From NCBI GenBank assembly GCA_002282385.1, contig NCJG01000015.1, forward strand, positions 1 to 44,312: a stretch of DNA of 44,312 nt, given 5' to 3'. Positions 27,746 through 36,329 of the stretch are shown piece by piece (the stretch's first letter is position 1; each line of letters opens with the position of its first letter). The stretch comes from Sphingomonadales bacterium 39-57-19 (GTDB lineage: Bacteria; Pseudomonadota; Alphaproteobacteria; Sphingomonadales; Sphingomonadaceae). The notes under the pieces were generated by a model. The model did no database searches. It saw nothing but the letters and a program-made list of their open reading frames with translations, and was not told the origin of the DNA. A program made the position numbers and the translations under genes.

Positions 27746-28975
27746 TCAGCGACGCATCGGCTGCATCTGCCCGCGGGCCAGGCTGCGCCACAGCCACTCC
27801 AACGGGCCATAACGATGTTGTTTCAGCCATGGTTGCGACCATGAAAGCATGACCGCCCACATCATCAGCACATATGCCCACAGACCAAGACGACCGACTT
27901 CGCCAAACATGCCAAAGCCATAGCCGTAGAAAATGGTGGTCATGATGATGCTGGTGCCAAGATAATTGGTAAAAGCCGCGCGTCCGGCGGCGGCGACACG
28001 CGACAATAAAGGACTTCCGCCAAAACGGGCGATGAGCAAAATCAGCACCGCCGCATATCCGACGGTCAGCATGAGACGCGGTATCGCACCCCAAAAGAAG
28101 ATAATCGCGAGCGCCGTAACCGCGTCATATTGGCTGACGATCATCCACAGCGCGAGCAGGCCGGTCGCGATCAGACCAGCCGGTACCAGCCGCCATGCCC
28201 AGCGGCGATAATCCGCAGGCGACCAGCTGCCCAAAATGAACCCGCTTTTGTTCATGGCCATGCCAATCATCATCAGCGGCAGCGTTTCGGCTATCGACAT
28301 GAAGGTCATGCCAAACAAGGCTGGCCAATCGGCCAGCTTGTCCGCGACAATCTGTAGATATGCCCCACGGTGCAGATCGACCTGCGCCGGGATATCAAAG
28401 CTGAAATCAGGGCTCGATTTCACGTCATTATATTGCCGCACCAAATCCGCCGACGCGTCGGGCTGGGTCGCGAGATATTGCAGGATTTGCAGCCCGCCAA
28501 ATTGCAGCCCCCAAAAGACAACGCCCAGGCTGAAGATAATCAGCGCCCATTTGACCAAACGCACGGGCGCCCATTCGCGGAACAGAAAAGCGACCATCCC
28601 GGCCATGGCGTACAGGAACAATATGTCGCCAAACCAAATGAAGAAATAATGCACGAGGCCGAAGACCGCGAGCCACGCCATGCGCCGATAGTGCACATGC
28701 GCCGCGCTTTCGCCGTTGGACGATGCACGCTCCGTTATCAAAATCAGGCTCGCGCCGAACAATAAAGAGAACAGCCCGCGCATTTTGCCATCGACGAACA
28801 CAAAGGAAAACAGCCACGCCATCCGGTCGGCAAAGGTTTCACCGCCATAGGCCGCAGGGGTGATATAGGCCCATTCGGGCATCGCAAAGCCGATGATATT
28901 CATCGCCAATATACCCATCACCGCAAAGCCGCGCATGGCGTCCAGCGTGATGTATCTGCTTTCCGATGTCTGCAT
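27746..28975 (-). CDS. DUF418-family membrane protein
   Basis: A 409-aa polytopic protein with the DUF418 family pattern: N-terminal LDAMRGFAVMGILAMN, a loop with VDGKMRGLFSLLFGAS, about ten membrane segments, and a C-terminal part with AAGRAAFTNYLGTSI and KQHRYGPLEWLWR. Relatives such as YeiB lack a settled function, and a transport or acyltransfer role is only suggested. An AGGGGG ribosome site precedes the ATG. It converges with the Hpt gene, and a small dyad (27731-27750) covers both gene ends. Confidence 0.9.
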   Translation of the reverse strand: MQTSESRYITLDAMRGFAVMGILAMNIIGFAMPEWAYITPAAYGGETFADRMAWLFSFVFVDGKMRGLFSLLFGASLILITERASSNGESAAHVHYRRMAWLAVFGLVHYFFIWFGDILFLYAMAGMVAFLFREWAPVRLVKWALIIFSLGVVFWGLQFGGLQILQYLATQPDASADLVRQYNDVKSSPDFSFDIPAQVDLHRGAYLQIVADKLADWPALFGMTFMSIAETLPLMMIGMAMNKSGFILGSWSPADYRRWAWRLVPAGLIATGLLALWMIVSQYDAVTALAIIFFWGAIPRLMLTVGYAAVLILLIARFGGSPLLSRVAAAGRAAFTNYLGTSIIMTTIFYGYGFGMFGEVGRLGLWAYVLMMWAVMLSWSQPWLKQHRYGPLEWLWRSLARGQMQPMRR

Positions 28976-29044
28976 AACGCCCCCTGTGTTATTTGATTAA
29001 TACAGAAGTCCGCGAAACCCGTCCAGCGCGTTAAGCTTTTGTTA

Positions 29045-29070
29045 TTGACACGAATGTAGGTAGTACATAT
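29045..29070 (+). promoter_or_regulatory. Possible promoter of the COQ4 gene
   Basis: A perfect TTGACA (29045-29050) lies 50 bases before the COQ4 start; a weak -10 (TATCCC) follows at 17 bp. A TGTA-N5-TACA dyad overlaps the spacer and could be a regulator site. Only the -35 box is convincing. Confidence 0.3.
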
Positions 29071-29100
29071 CCCGATGATCTAATTAGCTTTGGATTCGCC

Positions 29101-29877
29101 ATGACCGAACTGTATTTCTCCCATCCTGATCGCCCCCCTGCGAAGATTCAGCCGCTGAAAGCGTGGCGTCATTTTCGTAAGCTGATTGCGAATAAGGAAG
29201 ATACCGAGCAGGTGTTTCACATCATTGCGGCGCTCAGCGGCCGCAAGTTCGGCGAAATGGCGCGGAAGTTTTGGGAAACACCAAAGGGCAAGGCATTGCT
29301 TGAAAGCAATGAACGCCTCATCGACATGCTCGATGACCATGACAGCATCAAGAAGCTGCCAGCCGGCACCGTTGGCCGTGCCTATGTCGAGTTCATGGAG
29401 CGCGAAGGTTTGAGCGCGGCGGGTCTTGAGGCCGAATATGCCCAATTCCGGACATCCTATCCCGATTTCGGCGATGTGGTTGAACGTTATGGGGACCGTT
29501 TGCGCGATACCCATGACATGCTGCACATCCTCACCGGCTATGGCCGCGACGCGCTGGGTGAACAATGCGTGCTTGGTTTTACCTATGCGCAAAACCACAA
29601 TCTCGGCGTCGGCTTCATTGCTTATGCCGGCGGACTGGAACTGAAATATCGCGTCGCAAAATCCGCGCCGATTATGAAAGCCGTCCATGAAGGCTATCGC
29701 ATCGGCAAAGCGGCGAAGAACATCGTTCAGGAAGATATCGCAGCCTTGTTACGCGAGCCTTTGGCCGACGCACGCAAGCGTTTGGGGATCGCAGAGCCAG
29801 TGACCTACAAAGCCGCGCATGCCGCGATGCGTTCCGGCGGCATTGATCCCTATAATCTGCTGGCACCTGCCGTTTAA
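29101..29877 (+). CDS. coq4: Ubiquinone biosynthesis protein COQ4
   Basis: COQ4-family protein of 258 aa. Recent work on COQ4 supports oxidative decarboxylation at ring carbon 1 of ubiquinone precursors. The family metal motif H-D-x2-H-x11-E is intact as H138, D139, H142 and E154 (THDMLHILTGYGRDALGE). The C-terminal half has the expected GGLELKYRV segment. No membrane helix is visible. It stands alone, convergent with purL. Confidence 0.92.
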   Translation: MTELYFSHPDRPPAKIQPLKAWRHFRKLIANKEDTEQVFHIIAALSGRKFGEMARKFWETPKGKALLESNERLIDMLDDHDSIKKLPAGTVGRAYVEFMEREGLSAAGLEAEYAQFRTSYPDFGDVVERYGDRLRDTHDMLHILTGYGRDALGEQCVLGFTYAQNHNLGVGFIAYAGGLELKYRVAKSAPIMKAVHEGYRIGKAAKNIVQEDIAALLREPLADARKRLGIAEPVTYKAAHAAMRSGGIDPYNLLAPAV

Positions 29878-29915
29878 CGCCTGCTTCGGCTGAAGCGGAA
29901 GGCTGGCGGAAAGCC

Positions 29916-32114
29916 TTAGCTTTCCATCCAGTCCTTGAAGAAGCTGTCATGTGCGTTGCGCAATGTTGCGATGGGCACGTCAAAGCCCGGCCCTGCGACT
30001 GACGTTCCGCCAACCGTACCAATCCGCGTCATCGGAATGCCTGCGGCCTGTATTTGGTCGGCAGCGGCGCTGGTCACAATATAGCGCGCCTGATCTTCGC
30101 CAAATGCGGTGAAGGCATCGCCAATTTCTTCGAGCGCACATCCCTTGCCGCTGGCCAACGCCATTTCGGTCAAGGCCACGAGCAAACCACCGTCGGCAAC
30201 GTCATGCACCGCATTGACCTTGCCATCCTGAATAAGCTGGCGGACAAATTCTGCGTGCGCGCGTTCTTGGCCGAGATCGACCGATGGCGCCGCGCCGTCT
30301 TCACGGCCATGCAGTTCGCGCAGCCATAATGACTGGCCAAGATGTCCATTATTGTGGCCAATGACGAAGATGCCGTCGCCGTCGGTTTTAAACCCGATGG
30401 TCGCCATCTTGCCGACGTCTTCAAGCACACCCACGCCGCCGATGGCTGGCGTCGGCAAAATTGCGCTGCCACCGCCGGTTGCCTTGCTTTCATTGTAGAG
30501 CGACACATTGCCCGACACGATTGGGTAATCGAGCGCGCGGCACGCGTCGCCCATCCCTTCGAGGCAGCCGACGATCTGCGCCATGATTTCGGGGCGCTGC
30601 GGGTTGGCGAAATTGAGGCAGTTGGTGATCGCAAGCGGCGTTGCGCCGACCGCGCTGATGTTGCGATAGGTTTCGGCAACCGCTTGCTTGCCGCCTTCAT
30701 ATGGGTCGGCATAGCAATAACGCGGGGTGCAATCGGTGCTCATCGCCAGCGCGCGGTTGGTGCCGTGAATGCGCACGACGGCTGCATCACCGCCCGAAAG
30801 CTGCGCCGTATCGCCGCCGACCTGGCTATCATATTGCTGCCAAATCCACGCGCGTGACGCGATGTCCGGGCTTGCCATCAGCTTAAGCAAATCCGCGCCT
30901 AGGTCTTTGCTGGCGGGAACATCACCAAGCGGTTTGACATTGGCCCATGCCTTATATTCTTCCTTCGACGCCGCGGGGCGGTCATACAAAGGCGCGTCTT
31001 CGGCCAATGGTCCAAGCGGAATGTCGCAGACGACTTCGCCCTTCCACGTCAGCACCATATGGCCCGTGTCGGTAACTTCGCCGATGACCGCGAAATCCAG
31101 TTCCCATTTGTCGAAAATGGCCTTCGCAAATTCCTCACGGCCGGGCTTGAGCACCATGAGCATGCGCTCCTGGCTTTCCGACAGCATCATTTCATAGGGG
31201 GTCATGCCCTCTTCGCGGCACGGCACCTTGTCCATGTCGAGGATGATGCCGGCCTTGCCATTGGTCGCCATTTCGACGCTTGAGCTGGTCAGGCCAGCCG
31301 CGCCCATATCCTGAATCGCGACAATCGCATCCGACGCCATCAGTTCAAGGCATGCCTCAATCAGCAGCTTTTCAGTGAAGGGATCACCGACCTGAACCGT
31401 CGGGCGCTTTTCTTCAATGTCTGCGCCGAAATCCGCCGATGCCATGGTCGCGCCATGAATACCGTCGCGGCCTGTTTTCGAACCGACATAGACGATGGGG
31501 TTGCCAAGGCCAGTTGCGGCCGAATAGAAAATCTTGTCCTGATCGGCGACGCCAACGGTCATGGCGTTGACAAGGATGTTGCCGTCATAAGCCGGGTGGA
31601 AATTGGTTTCGCCGCCCACGGTGGGAACGCCAACGCAATTGCCATAGCCACCAATGCCCGCAACCACGCCCTGCACGAGATGCTTCATCTTGGGATGGTC
31701 GGGGCGTCCGAAGCGCAGGGCGTTCATATTTGCCACAGGGCGCGCGCCCATTGTGAAAACGTCGCGCAAGATGCCGCCAACGCCGGTCGCCGCACCCTGA
31801 TAGGGTTCGATATATGACGGGTGGTTGTGCGATTCCATTTTGAAGATCGCGGCAAGCTTACTGCCGTTCGGGCCTTCGCCAATGTCGATAACGCCGGCAT
31901 TCTCGCCGGGGCCGCAAATGACCCAAGGCGCCTCGGTCGGCAGTTTCTTCAAATGGATGCGTGAGGATTTGTAGGAACAATGTTCCGACCACATCACCGA
32001 AAATATACCGAGTTCAACCATGTTGGGCGCACGGCCCATGGCGTGCAAAATGCGCGCATATTCTTCTTCATTGAGACCATGGTCGGCGACGATTTGGGGC
32101 GTGATTTCAGACAT
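29916..32114 (-). CDS. purL: Phosphoribosylformylglycinamidine synthase subunit PurL
   Basis: Fourth step of purine synthesis: makes FGAM from FGAR, ATP and ammonia supplied by PurQ with PurS. The 732-aa length identifies the small PurL form. H45 ([10 protein letters not shown]) and the ATP/metal segment ESHNHPS at about 94-100 are visible, as are GGYGNCVG and the repeated AIRS-like fold region with SGGDAAVVR. purQ and purS are not in this window. A terminator-like hairpin ends 48 nt upstream of the ATG, so the gene either has a promoter in that short gap or is controlled by read-through. Confidence 0.97.
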   Translation of the reverse strand: MSEITPQIVADHGLNEEEYARILHAMGRAPNMVELGIFSVMWSEHCSYKSSRIHLKKLPTEAPWVICGPGENAGVIDIGEGPNGSKLAAIFKMESHNHPSYIEPYQGAATGVGGILRDVFTMGARPVANMNALRFGRPDHPKMKHLVQGVVAGIGGYGNCVGVPTVGGETNFHPAYDGNILVNAMTVGVADQDKIFYSAATGLGNPIVYVGSKTGRDGIHGATMASADFGADIEEKRPTVQVGDPFTEKLLIEACLELMASDAIVAIQDMGAAGLTSSSVEMATNGKAGIILDMDKVPCREEGMTPYEMMLSESQERMLMVLKPGREEFAKAIFDKWELDFAVIGEVTDTGHMVLTWKGEVVCDIPLGPLAEDAPLYDRPAASKEEYKAWANVKPLGDVPASKDLGADLLKLMASPDIASRAWIWQQYDSQVGGDTAQLSGGDAAVVRIHGTNRALAMSTDCTPRYCYADPYEGGKQAVAETYRNISAVGATPLAITNCLNFANPQRPEIMAQIVGCLEGMGDACRALDYPIVSGNVSLYNESKATGGGSAILPTPAIGGVGVLEDVGKMATIGFKTDGDGIFVIGHNNGHLGQSLWLRELHGREDGAAPSVDLGQERAHAEFVRQLIQDGKVNAVHDVADGGLLVALTEMALASGKGCALEEIGDAFTAFGEDQARYIVTSAAADQIQAAGIPMTRIGTVGGTSVAGPGFDVPIATLRNAHDSFFKDWMES

Positions 32115-32148
32115 GAAACGGCCTTAGCGATGCGGCGATTTTTGTGCC

Positions 32149-32187
32149 ACATAAAATAAATGGGCGCTGGTATTGCTACCAGCGCCC
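32149..32187 (-). terminator. Intrinsic terminator or attenuator upstream of purL
   Basis: A perfect 11-bp stem (GGGCGCTGGTA at 32162-32172 with TACCAGCGCCC at 32177-32187) and 4-nt loop, followed on the minus strand by ATTTATTTTAT. It ends 35-48 nt before the purL ATG. Confidence 0.75.
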
Positions 32188-32580
32188 ACTGCGTCTGATT
32201 TTGGAAGTCCTTGGCCACTAGGGCCATTCTTTCCGCGTTCTGACGTCCGGTTCCCCAATCTAACCCGAAGGCCATTTCGGTTCACCTTGGTACTTTGGGT
32301 ATCCTATCTGGCGTTGCTTTTCTTGCGATCAGCCGCACATGATATTCGTTTTCTTCGTACCCACCGCCTCTGCCACATTTCCAGTCTTGCGACCGATTGC
32401 CTGCTGATTTGGTGATCCTGCATCCACTCTGTTCCGCTCTGCTTTCCCGTTTCCGGTTCCACTGTGCGTCTCAGCCTGTCTGCCTGATGACTAAAAGGTC
32501 TCATGCTTTTCGAGTCGCACAAAGCGGTAAAAGGCGAGTTATCCACAGGCAGGCCACTTCGCGGTGGACAATATGGAGAA
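32188..32580 (-). ncRNA. Candidate structured RNA ending at the purL-proximal terminator
   Basis: Purine-rich on the minus strand and full of local pairings: a bulged stem at 32489-32516 (GACT/AGTC plus AAAAG/CTTTT), a long-range CAGGC pairing (32474-32486 with 32546-32554), a GNRA-capped CGGTC/GACTG stem near 32379-32396, and a stem at 32262-32282. It is bounded downstream by the 32149-32187 terminator and upstream by the 32590-32631 terminator. It does not match tmRNA, RNase P or SRP RNA signatures known to me. The 5' end is a guess. It could instead be a long purL leader. Confidence 0.4.
32539..32571. promoter_or_regulatory. DnaA box pair
   Basis: TTATCCACA (32539-32547) is a perfect DnaA box. 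The opposed GGTGGACAA (32563-32571) reads TTGTCCACC on the other strand, two mismatches from consensus. They face each other across 15 bp. Confidence 0.45.
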
Positions 32581-32589
32581 CAACTTTTT

Positions 32590-32631
32590 GGGCAAAACAG
32601 AAACGGCCTCCACGCAGTGCATGGAGGCCGT
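32590..32631 (-). terminator. Intrinsic terminator of the sRNA candidate
   Basis: Perfect 10-bp stem (ACGGCCTCCA 32603-32612 with TGGAGGCCGT 32622-32631), 9-nt loop, followed on the minus strand by TTTCTGTTTTG. Confidence 0.7.
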
Positions 32632-32757
32632 AATATTGTCCGGGGGTGAGGGAGAGAGGAGGAGGAGGAGAGCCGCCCGGTCAATCTGTATGTCGGCAAT
32701 TGCTTGCCGTTGGGGCGCAAATAGGGGTGGCGCGTTTATGCTGCAATTGCGAAAAGA
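32603..32757 (-). ncRNA. Candidate small RNA with anti-Shine-Dalgarno motif
   Basis: Minus-strand order: a 6-bp hairpin with GCAA tetraloop (CGGCAA/TTGCCG, 32694-32709), a pyrimidine stretch holding CTCCTCCTCCTCC (32658-32670), and an intrinsic terminator. CUCCUCC loops are known in several alphaproteobacterial sRNAs that mask ribosome sites. A possible promoter is TTGCAA - 16 bp - TATTCT overlapping the upstream terminator hairpin. Alternatively it is a processed 3' product of the SDR mRNA. Confidence 0.5.
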
Positions 32758-32791
32758 ATAGGGTGAGTTGCACGTTTTGCAACTCACCCTA
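32751..32791 (-). terminator. Intrinsic terminator downstream of the SDR gene
   Basis: A 14-bp stem (32759-32772 with 32778-32791, core GGGTGAGTTGCA) and 5-nt loop, followed on the minus strand by TTCTTTTC. It lies about 50 nt after the SDR stop. The stem could work in both directions. Confidence 0.7.
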
Positions 32792-32843
32792 ATTTCCTTA
32801 GAAATGCGTCAAATGCATTCGAATTCAGGTGTAAAAATAGCCG

Positions 32844-33638
32844 TTAAGGCGCAATTCCATTACCCGGAAGCGATGCGTTAACGATGCCGCCGTCGCACGC
32901 AATTGTCTCGCCAACGATATAATCGCCAGCACGCGCCGCCAAGAAAATCGCGAGTCCCGCCATGTCCTCAGGTGTTCCGATACGCGGGAACGGGATATTT
33001 TTGCCGACCGCATCGGCATGATCGCGTGCCGCTTTGTTCATGTCCGACTGGAACGCGCCCGGCGCAATGCCCGACACAAGGATATTGTCCTTGACCAGCT
33101 CGGCAGCCAAACGGCGGGTCAGGTGAATGACCGCAGCCTTTGATGCCTGATAGCTATATGTTTGCCATGGGTTGATGCGCAGGCCGTCAATCGACGCGAT
33201 GTTGATGACCTTGCCGGGCCGGTCAAATGTCGCTGCGGCTTTCAACTGCGGATGCAAAGCTTGCGTCAGGAAGAACAAGGATTTGACGTTCAGGTCCATC
33301 ACGCGGTCCCAGCCGGCTTCGGGGAATTGACCAAAATCGGCGCCCCATGCAGCACCTGCATTGTTCACCAGAATGTCGACCTTTTCCTCACGCTCGGCGA
33401 TTTGTGCCGCGAGTGAAAGGCAACCGTCAACGGTCGAGAGATCGCACGGCAGGCCAATGACCTGATTGCCAAACTCGGCAACGGTTTCTTCGATTTGGTC
33501 GACTTTGCGCGCGCTGATGTACACGCGTGCCGCGCCTGCTTTCAAATAGCCCTCGACAATCATCTTGCCGATGCCGCGCGATCCGCCGGTGACCAGGGCA
33601 ACGCGGCCATTGAGGTTGAATAAAGTTTGAATGTCCAT
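32844..33638 (-). CDS. Short-chain dehydrogenase/reductase (RhlG-like)
   Basis: A 264-aa NAD(P)-dependent oxidoreductase. Cofactor motif TGGSRGIG at 17-24, NNAG at 92-95, catalytic S149, Y163 and K167 (YSYQASK). R44 in ISARK after the second strand suggests NADPH. The RhlG-like label rests on overall look; the substrate is unknown, but the acyl-CoA dehydrogenases next door suggest a hydroxyacyl or ketoacyl compound. The start MDIQTLF is chosen for the AAAGGAT site upstream. A palindromic repeat separates it from the dehydrogenase pair. Confidence 0.9.
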   Translation of the reverse strand: MDIQTLFNLNGRVALVTGGSRGIGKMIVEGYLKAGAARVYISARKVDQIEETVAEFGNQVIGLPCDLSTVDGCLSLAAQIAEREEKVDILVNNAGAAWGADFGQFPEAGWDRVMDLNVKSLFFLTQALHPQLKAAATFDRPGKVINIASIDGLRINPWQTYSYQASKAAVIHLTRRLAAELVKDNILVSGIAPGAFQSDMNKAARDHADAVGKNIPFPRIGTPEDMAGLAIFLAARAGDYIVGETIACDGGIVNASLPGNGIAP

Positions 33639-33670
33639 GTCTAATCCTTTGCACAAAATAAGCAGTATTT

Positions 33671-33798
33671 ACCGTAGCCCTGAGCAGCTGTCGCAACGCG
33701 ACTGCGTCCGTCGAAGGGTGCCAACCAGCGGGTGCGCAGACCTCTCAACGCCCTTCGACTTTCGCCAAGGCTGCGCCTTGACGGCTCAGGGCTACGGT
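33671..33798. repeat. Dispersed palindromic repeat, CCCTGAGC family, copy 3
   Basis: Perfect 15-bp outer arms (33671-33685 and 33784-33798; ACCGTAGCCCTGAGC) with inner GTCGAAGGG and CCCTTCGAC. Same family as 4856-4948 and 9466-9574, with a longer middle. Confidence 0.85.
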
Positions 33799-33815
33799 TC
33801 TTTTTCCAATCCGTC

Positions 33816-34952
33816 TCAATAACCGTTCATCGTCGCCACGCGGTCTGCGTGATAATATGCATCGCCGAAAAATTCGTTCAGCCCGCGGTCGCGCTTCATA
33901 TAGAGGCCGATGTCATATTCATCGGTCATGCCAATGCCGCCATGCATTTGCACGCCTTCGCGTACCGCAAGATTACATGCGAGGCCTGCTTTCGCCTTGG
34001 CGGCCGCAACATAAAGTTCCGCCTTGGCATGGCCTTCATCCATTAACGATTGCGCCTTCAGCACAATCGAACGCGCGCCTTCCATTTCACCATAAAGATG
34101 CGCGGCGCGGTGCTGAAGCGCTTGGAACTCACCGATGACGCGGTCGAACTGCTTGCGGGTTTTCAGATAATCGAACGTCATGTCCATGGCGCCTGTGCCC
34201 ACGCCGACCATTTCGGCAGCTGCACCAACACGGCCAGCGTCCAGCATTTTGGAAAGCACGGCCCAGCCGCCGTCAACGTCACCGATGACAGCGTCGGCAT
34301 TCACCTGAACGCCCTCCAGTTTCACATGCGCGGCCATGGCGGAATCGACAAGCCGTGCAGCCTCCATCGACAGGCCCGCCGCATCCTTGTCGACGGCGAA
34401 CAATGTCAGGCCGTCGGTCTCTCCCACCGCGCCTGCGGTCCGTGCCGCGACGATCAGCATGTCCGACGACGTGCCTTGCACGACAAATTGCTTGTGTCCG
34501 GTCAGCTTAAAACCATTGCCACTGCGTTCGGCAACGCAGGCAATTTTTTCGGGCCGGTGCTTTACGCCTTCTTCAATCGCAATGCCGATAACCGTTTCGC
34601 CCGCCAAAATGCCGGGGAACCAGCGGTCACGCATCGCCTTGTCGGCCAACTTCAACGCCTCAACAGCGGCAACCGATGTTGTCAGAAATGGCGAAGGCGA
34701 AAGGTTGCGGCCAATTTCTTCCAGCACGATTCCAGCTTCAATCTGGCCCATGCCCATGCCGCCTTCTGCCTCAGGAATGAGGATGCCTGTGAAGCCCATT
34801 TCGGCAAACTGCTTCCACAGGCCGTGGCTGAAACCATCCTTGCAACCCATGTCGCGAAATTTGCGGAAATGGGTGACGGGGGCTTCGCTCGCCATGAAAT
34901 CACGCGCGCTTTCGCGCAGCATGTTCTGGTCGTCGTTCAATGTCATAGCCAT
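33816..34952 (-). CDS. Acyl-CoA dehydrogenase, small partner
   Basis: A 378-aa FAD-dependent acyl-CoA dehydrogenase-family protein. It has the N-terminal helical part (FRDMGCKDGFSHGLWKQFAEMGF, read in two stretches), a middle beta domain and a C-terminal helical domain with QFDRVIGEFQALQHRAA and MHGGIGMTDEYDIG. The usual YSEPGSGSD-type flavin loop is replaced by a divergent IAIEEGVKHRP, as in the non-catalytic partners of heteromeric dehydrogenases. It starts 4 nt after the stop of the larger dehydrogenase, so the two probably form an alpha2beta2 enzyme. Confidence 0.9.
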   Translation of the reverse strand: MAMTLNDDQNMLRESARDFMASEAPVTHFRKFRDMGCKDGFSHGLWKQFAEMGFTGILIPEAEGGMGMGQIEAGIVLEEIGRNLSPSPFLTTSVAAVEALKLADKAMRDRWFPGILAGETVIGIAIEEGVKHRPEKIACVAERSGNGFKLTGHKQFVVQGTSSDMLIVAARTAGAVGETDGLTLFAVDKDAAGLSMEAARLVDSAMAAHVKLEGVQVNADAVIGDVDGGWAVLSKMLDAGRVGAAAEMVGVGTGAMDMTFDYLKTRKQFDRVIGEFQALQHRAAHLYGEMEGARSIVLKAQSLMDEGHAKAELYVAAAKAKAGLACNLAVREGVQMHGGIGMTDEYDIGLYMKRDRGLNEFFGDAYYHADRVATMNGY

Positions 34953-34956
34953 ATTC

Positions 34957-36117
34957 TTAAGCTCCCGGCATTTCGAGGATGCGTTTGGATACGACGTTCA
35001 GCATGACTTCGCTGGTGCCGCCTTCAATCGAGTTCGCTTTGGTCCGCAACCAGTTGCGTGCCTTTGACCCGCCGTTGGAACGTTCGCTTTCCCATTCAAG
35101 CGCCTGCGTTCCGCCAATCGACATCACCAGTTCGTTGCGCTTTTTATTTAGCTCGGTCCCGACATATTTCATCAGGTTGGAATACGCAGGGTGCGCCTTG
35201 CCGGTTTTCCATTCGTCCATGAACCGTTCGCCATGCGCACGGAACGTCAGATTCTCGACATCGAACAATGCCATCTGTGCGCGCAGCACGGGTTCTTCGG
35301 ACAATACAGCCTTCATCGCCGCACCGATGGAAGTTACGCCGCCATCGCCGCCCATGCCCGAAATCATCTCGCGCTCATGCCCGAGCAGATATTTCGCAAC
35401 ATCCCATCCGCGGTTCAATTCGCCGACGATCTGATGCTTGGGCACCACGACATTGTCGAAGAATGTTTCGCAGAACGGCGAATTGCCCGAAATCAACTTG
35501 ATGGGCTTGGTCGTAACGCCGGGGGTTTCCATGTCGAACAACAGGAAGCTGATGCCCTGATATTTGTTGGTCTTGTCGGTGCGCACGAGGCAGAAAATCC
35601 AGTCGGCCTTGTCCGCATAGGACGTCCAGATTTTCTGGCCATTGACGACCCAATGATCGCCCTTGTCTTCGCCAAAGGTCTGCATCGATACAAGGTCACT
35701 GCCCGAGCCGGGTTCGGAATAGCCCTGGCACCAGCGGATTTCGCCGCGTGCGATCTGGCCCATATAATGCACTTTTTGCTCTTCAGTGCCGAACTTTAGC
35801 AGTGCGGGGCCAAGCATCCATATGCCAAAGCTGTTCAGCGGCGAACGGCAGCCGAGCTTTGCCATTTCCTGACGCAGGACTTTGGTTTCCTGCGGGCTAA
35901 GGCCTGCACCACCATAAGCTTTGGGCCAATCAGGCACGGTGTAACCCTTGGCCACGCAGCGTTCGAGCCACAGCTTTTGCGCGTCTGATTGGAACACAAA
36001 ATTGCGGCCGCCCCAGCAGACATCTTCGTCACCCTTTGCAGGCGTGCGCATTTCAGCTGGGCAGTTTTCCTCCAGCCAGGCGCGCGCTTCGGCGCGGAAA
36101 GTTTCAAGGTCGGACAT
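34957..36117 (-). CDS. Acyl-CoA dehydrogenase, catalytic partner
   Basis: A 386-aa acyl-CoA dehydrogenase. The flavin-binding QGYSEPGSGSDL is at about 131-142 and the C-terminal SIEGGTSEVMLNVVSKRIL motif is intact. The start is one of two adjacent ATGs; the second (36117) sits six bases after AGGAG. It is the first gene of a minus-strand operon with the small dehydrogenase. Two-gene heteromeric pairs like this occur in steroid and bile-acid side-chain oxidation (FadE28/FadE29 type); the actual substrate here is unknown. Confidence 0.92.
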   Translation of the reverse strand: MSDLETFRAEARAWLEENCPAEMRTPAKGDEDVCWGGRNFVFQSDAQKLWLERCVAKGYTVPDWPKAYGGAGLSPQETKVLRQEMAKLGCRSPLNSFGIWMLGPALLKFGTEEQKVHYMGQIARGEIRWCQGYSEPGSGSDLVSMQTFGEDKGDHWVVNGQKIWTSYADKADWIFCLVRTDKTNKYQGISFLLFDMETPGVTTKPIKLISGNSPFCETFFDNVVVPKHQIVGELNRGWDVAKYLLGHEREMISGMGGDGGVTSIGAAMKAVLSEEPVLRAQMALFDVENLTFRAHGERFMDEWKTGKAHPAYSNLMKYVGTELNKKRNELVMSIGGTQALEWESERSNGGSKARNWLRTKANSIEGGTSEVMLNVVSKRILEMPGA

Positions 36118-36223
36118 CATGCTCTCCTGTTTTAATTGCGTGATGAATTTTTGGGCGGTCACGCGCAGAAACGCAAGCGCTTATCGGTGAGCGAAGCATG
36201 CCGTAACGTCATTTGCATCGCGA

Positions 36224-36251
36224 TTGACAGGCCAAGAAGCGAGCCTAGCAT
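36224..36251 (+). promoter_or_regulatory. Candidate promoter of the transporter and catabolic operon
   Basis: TTGACA (36224-36229), 16 bp, TAGCAT (36246-36251). It is in the 212-bp gap between divergent catabolic operons. A perfect -35 and a fair -10. Confidence 0.45.
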
Positions 36252-36278
36252 GAAGGGAGGAAACAGGAGAGAAACAAC

Positions 36279-36323
36279 GTGCGATTCGACGGAAACACTA
36301 CCCTTTCGCGCAGCGTCATTTAA
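36279..36323 (+). CDS. Mini-ORF upstream of the transporter, or interrupted N-terminus
   Basis: A GTG nine bases after a strong ACAGGAGAG ribosome site opens a 14-codon frame (MRFDGNTTLSRSVI) that ends in TAA. The frame is the same as that of the transporter, whose ATG comes two codons after the stop. It is therefore either a leader peptide that couples translation, or the original start of the transporter gene broken by one stop codon. Confidence 0.4.
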   Translation: MRFDGNTTLSRSVI

Positions 36324-36329
36324 CTTTCC

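Larger units (their letters stand above)
32115..32843. other. Long non-coding region upstream of purL
   Basis: About 730 bases without a convincing protein gene. Three strong hairpins with U-rich 3' flanks, all oriented for minus-strand transcription (32149-32187, 32590-32631, 32751-32791), divide it into two putative untranslated RNAs. The minus strand is purine-rich from about 32310 to 32490. A perfect DnaA box lies at 32539-32547. A 66-codon minus-strand frame (32504-32304, MRPFSHQADRL...) has an unusual composition and is not accepted as a gene. Confidence 0.65.

Noticed and set aside
27731..27750. Dyad across the Hpt and DUF418 gene ends as a terminator
   Set aside because: Only a 6-bp stem, without a T-tract on either strand.
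29899..29917. Hairpin between COQ4 and purL stops (AAGGCT/AGCCTT) as a bidirectional terminator
   Set aside because: Short stem overlapping the purL stop with no run of T or A; too weak to annotate.
31994..32275. 93-codon minus-strand frame overlapping the purL start
   Set aside because: It reads through the 11-bp terminator hairpin and into purL in another frame.
32304..32720. 138-codon minus-strand frame in the purL upstream gap
   Set aside because: It crosses a strong terminator and the CU repeat, and the product (poly-Ser, Pro, Arg, Trp) does not resemble a protein; an RNA gene explains the region better.
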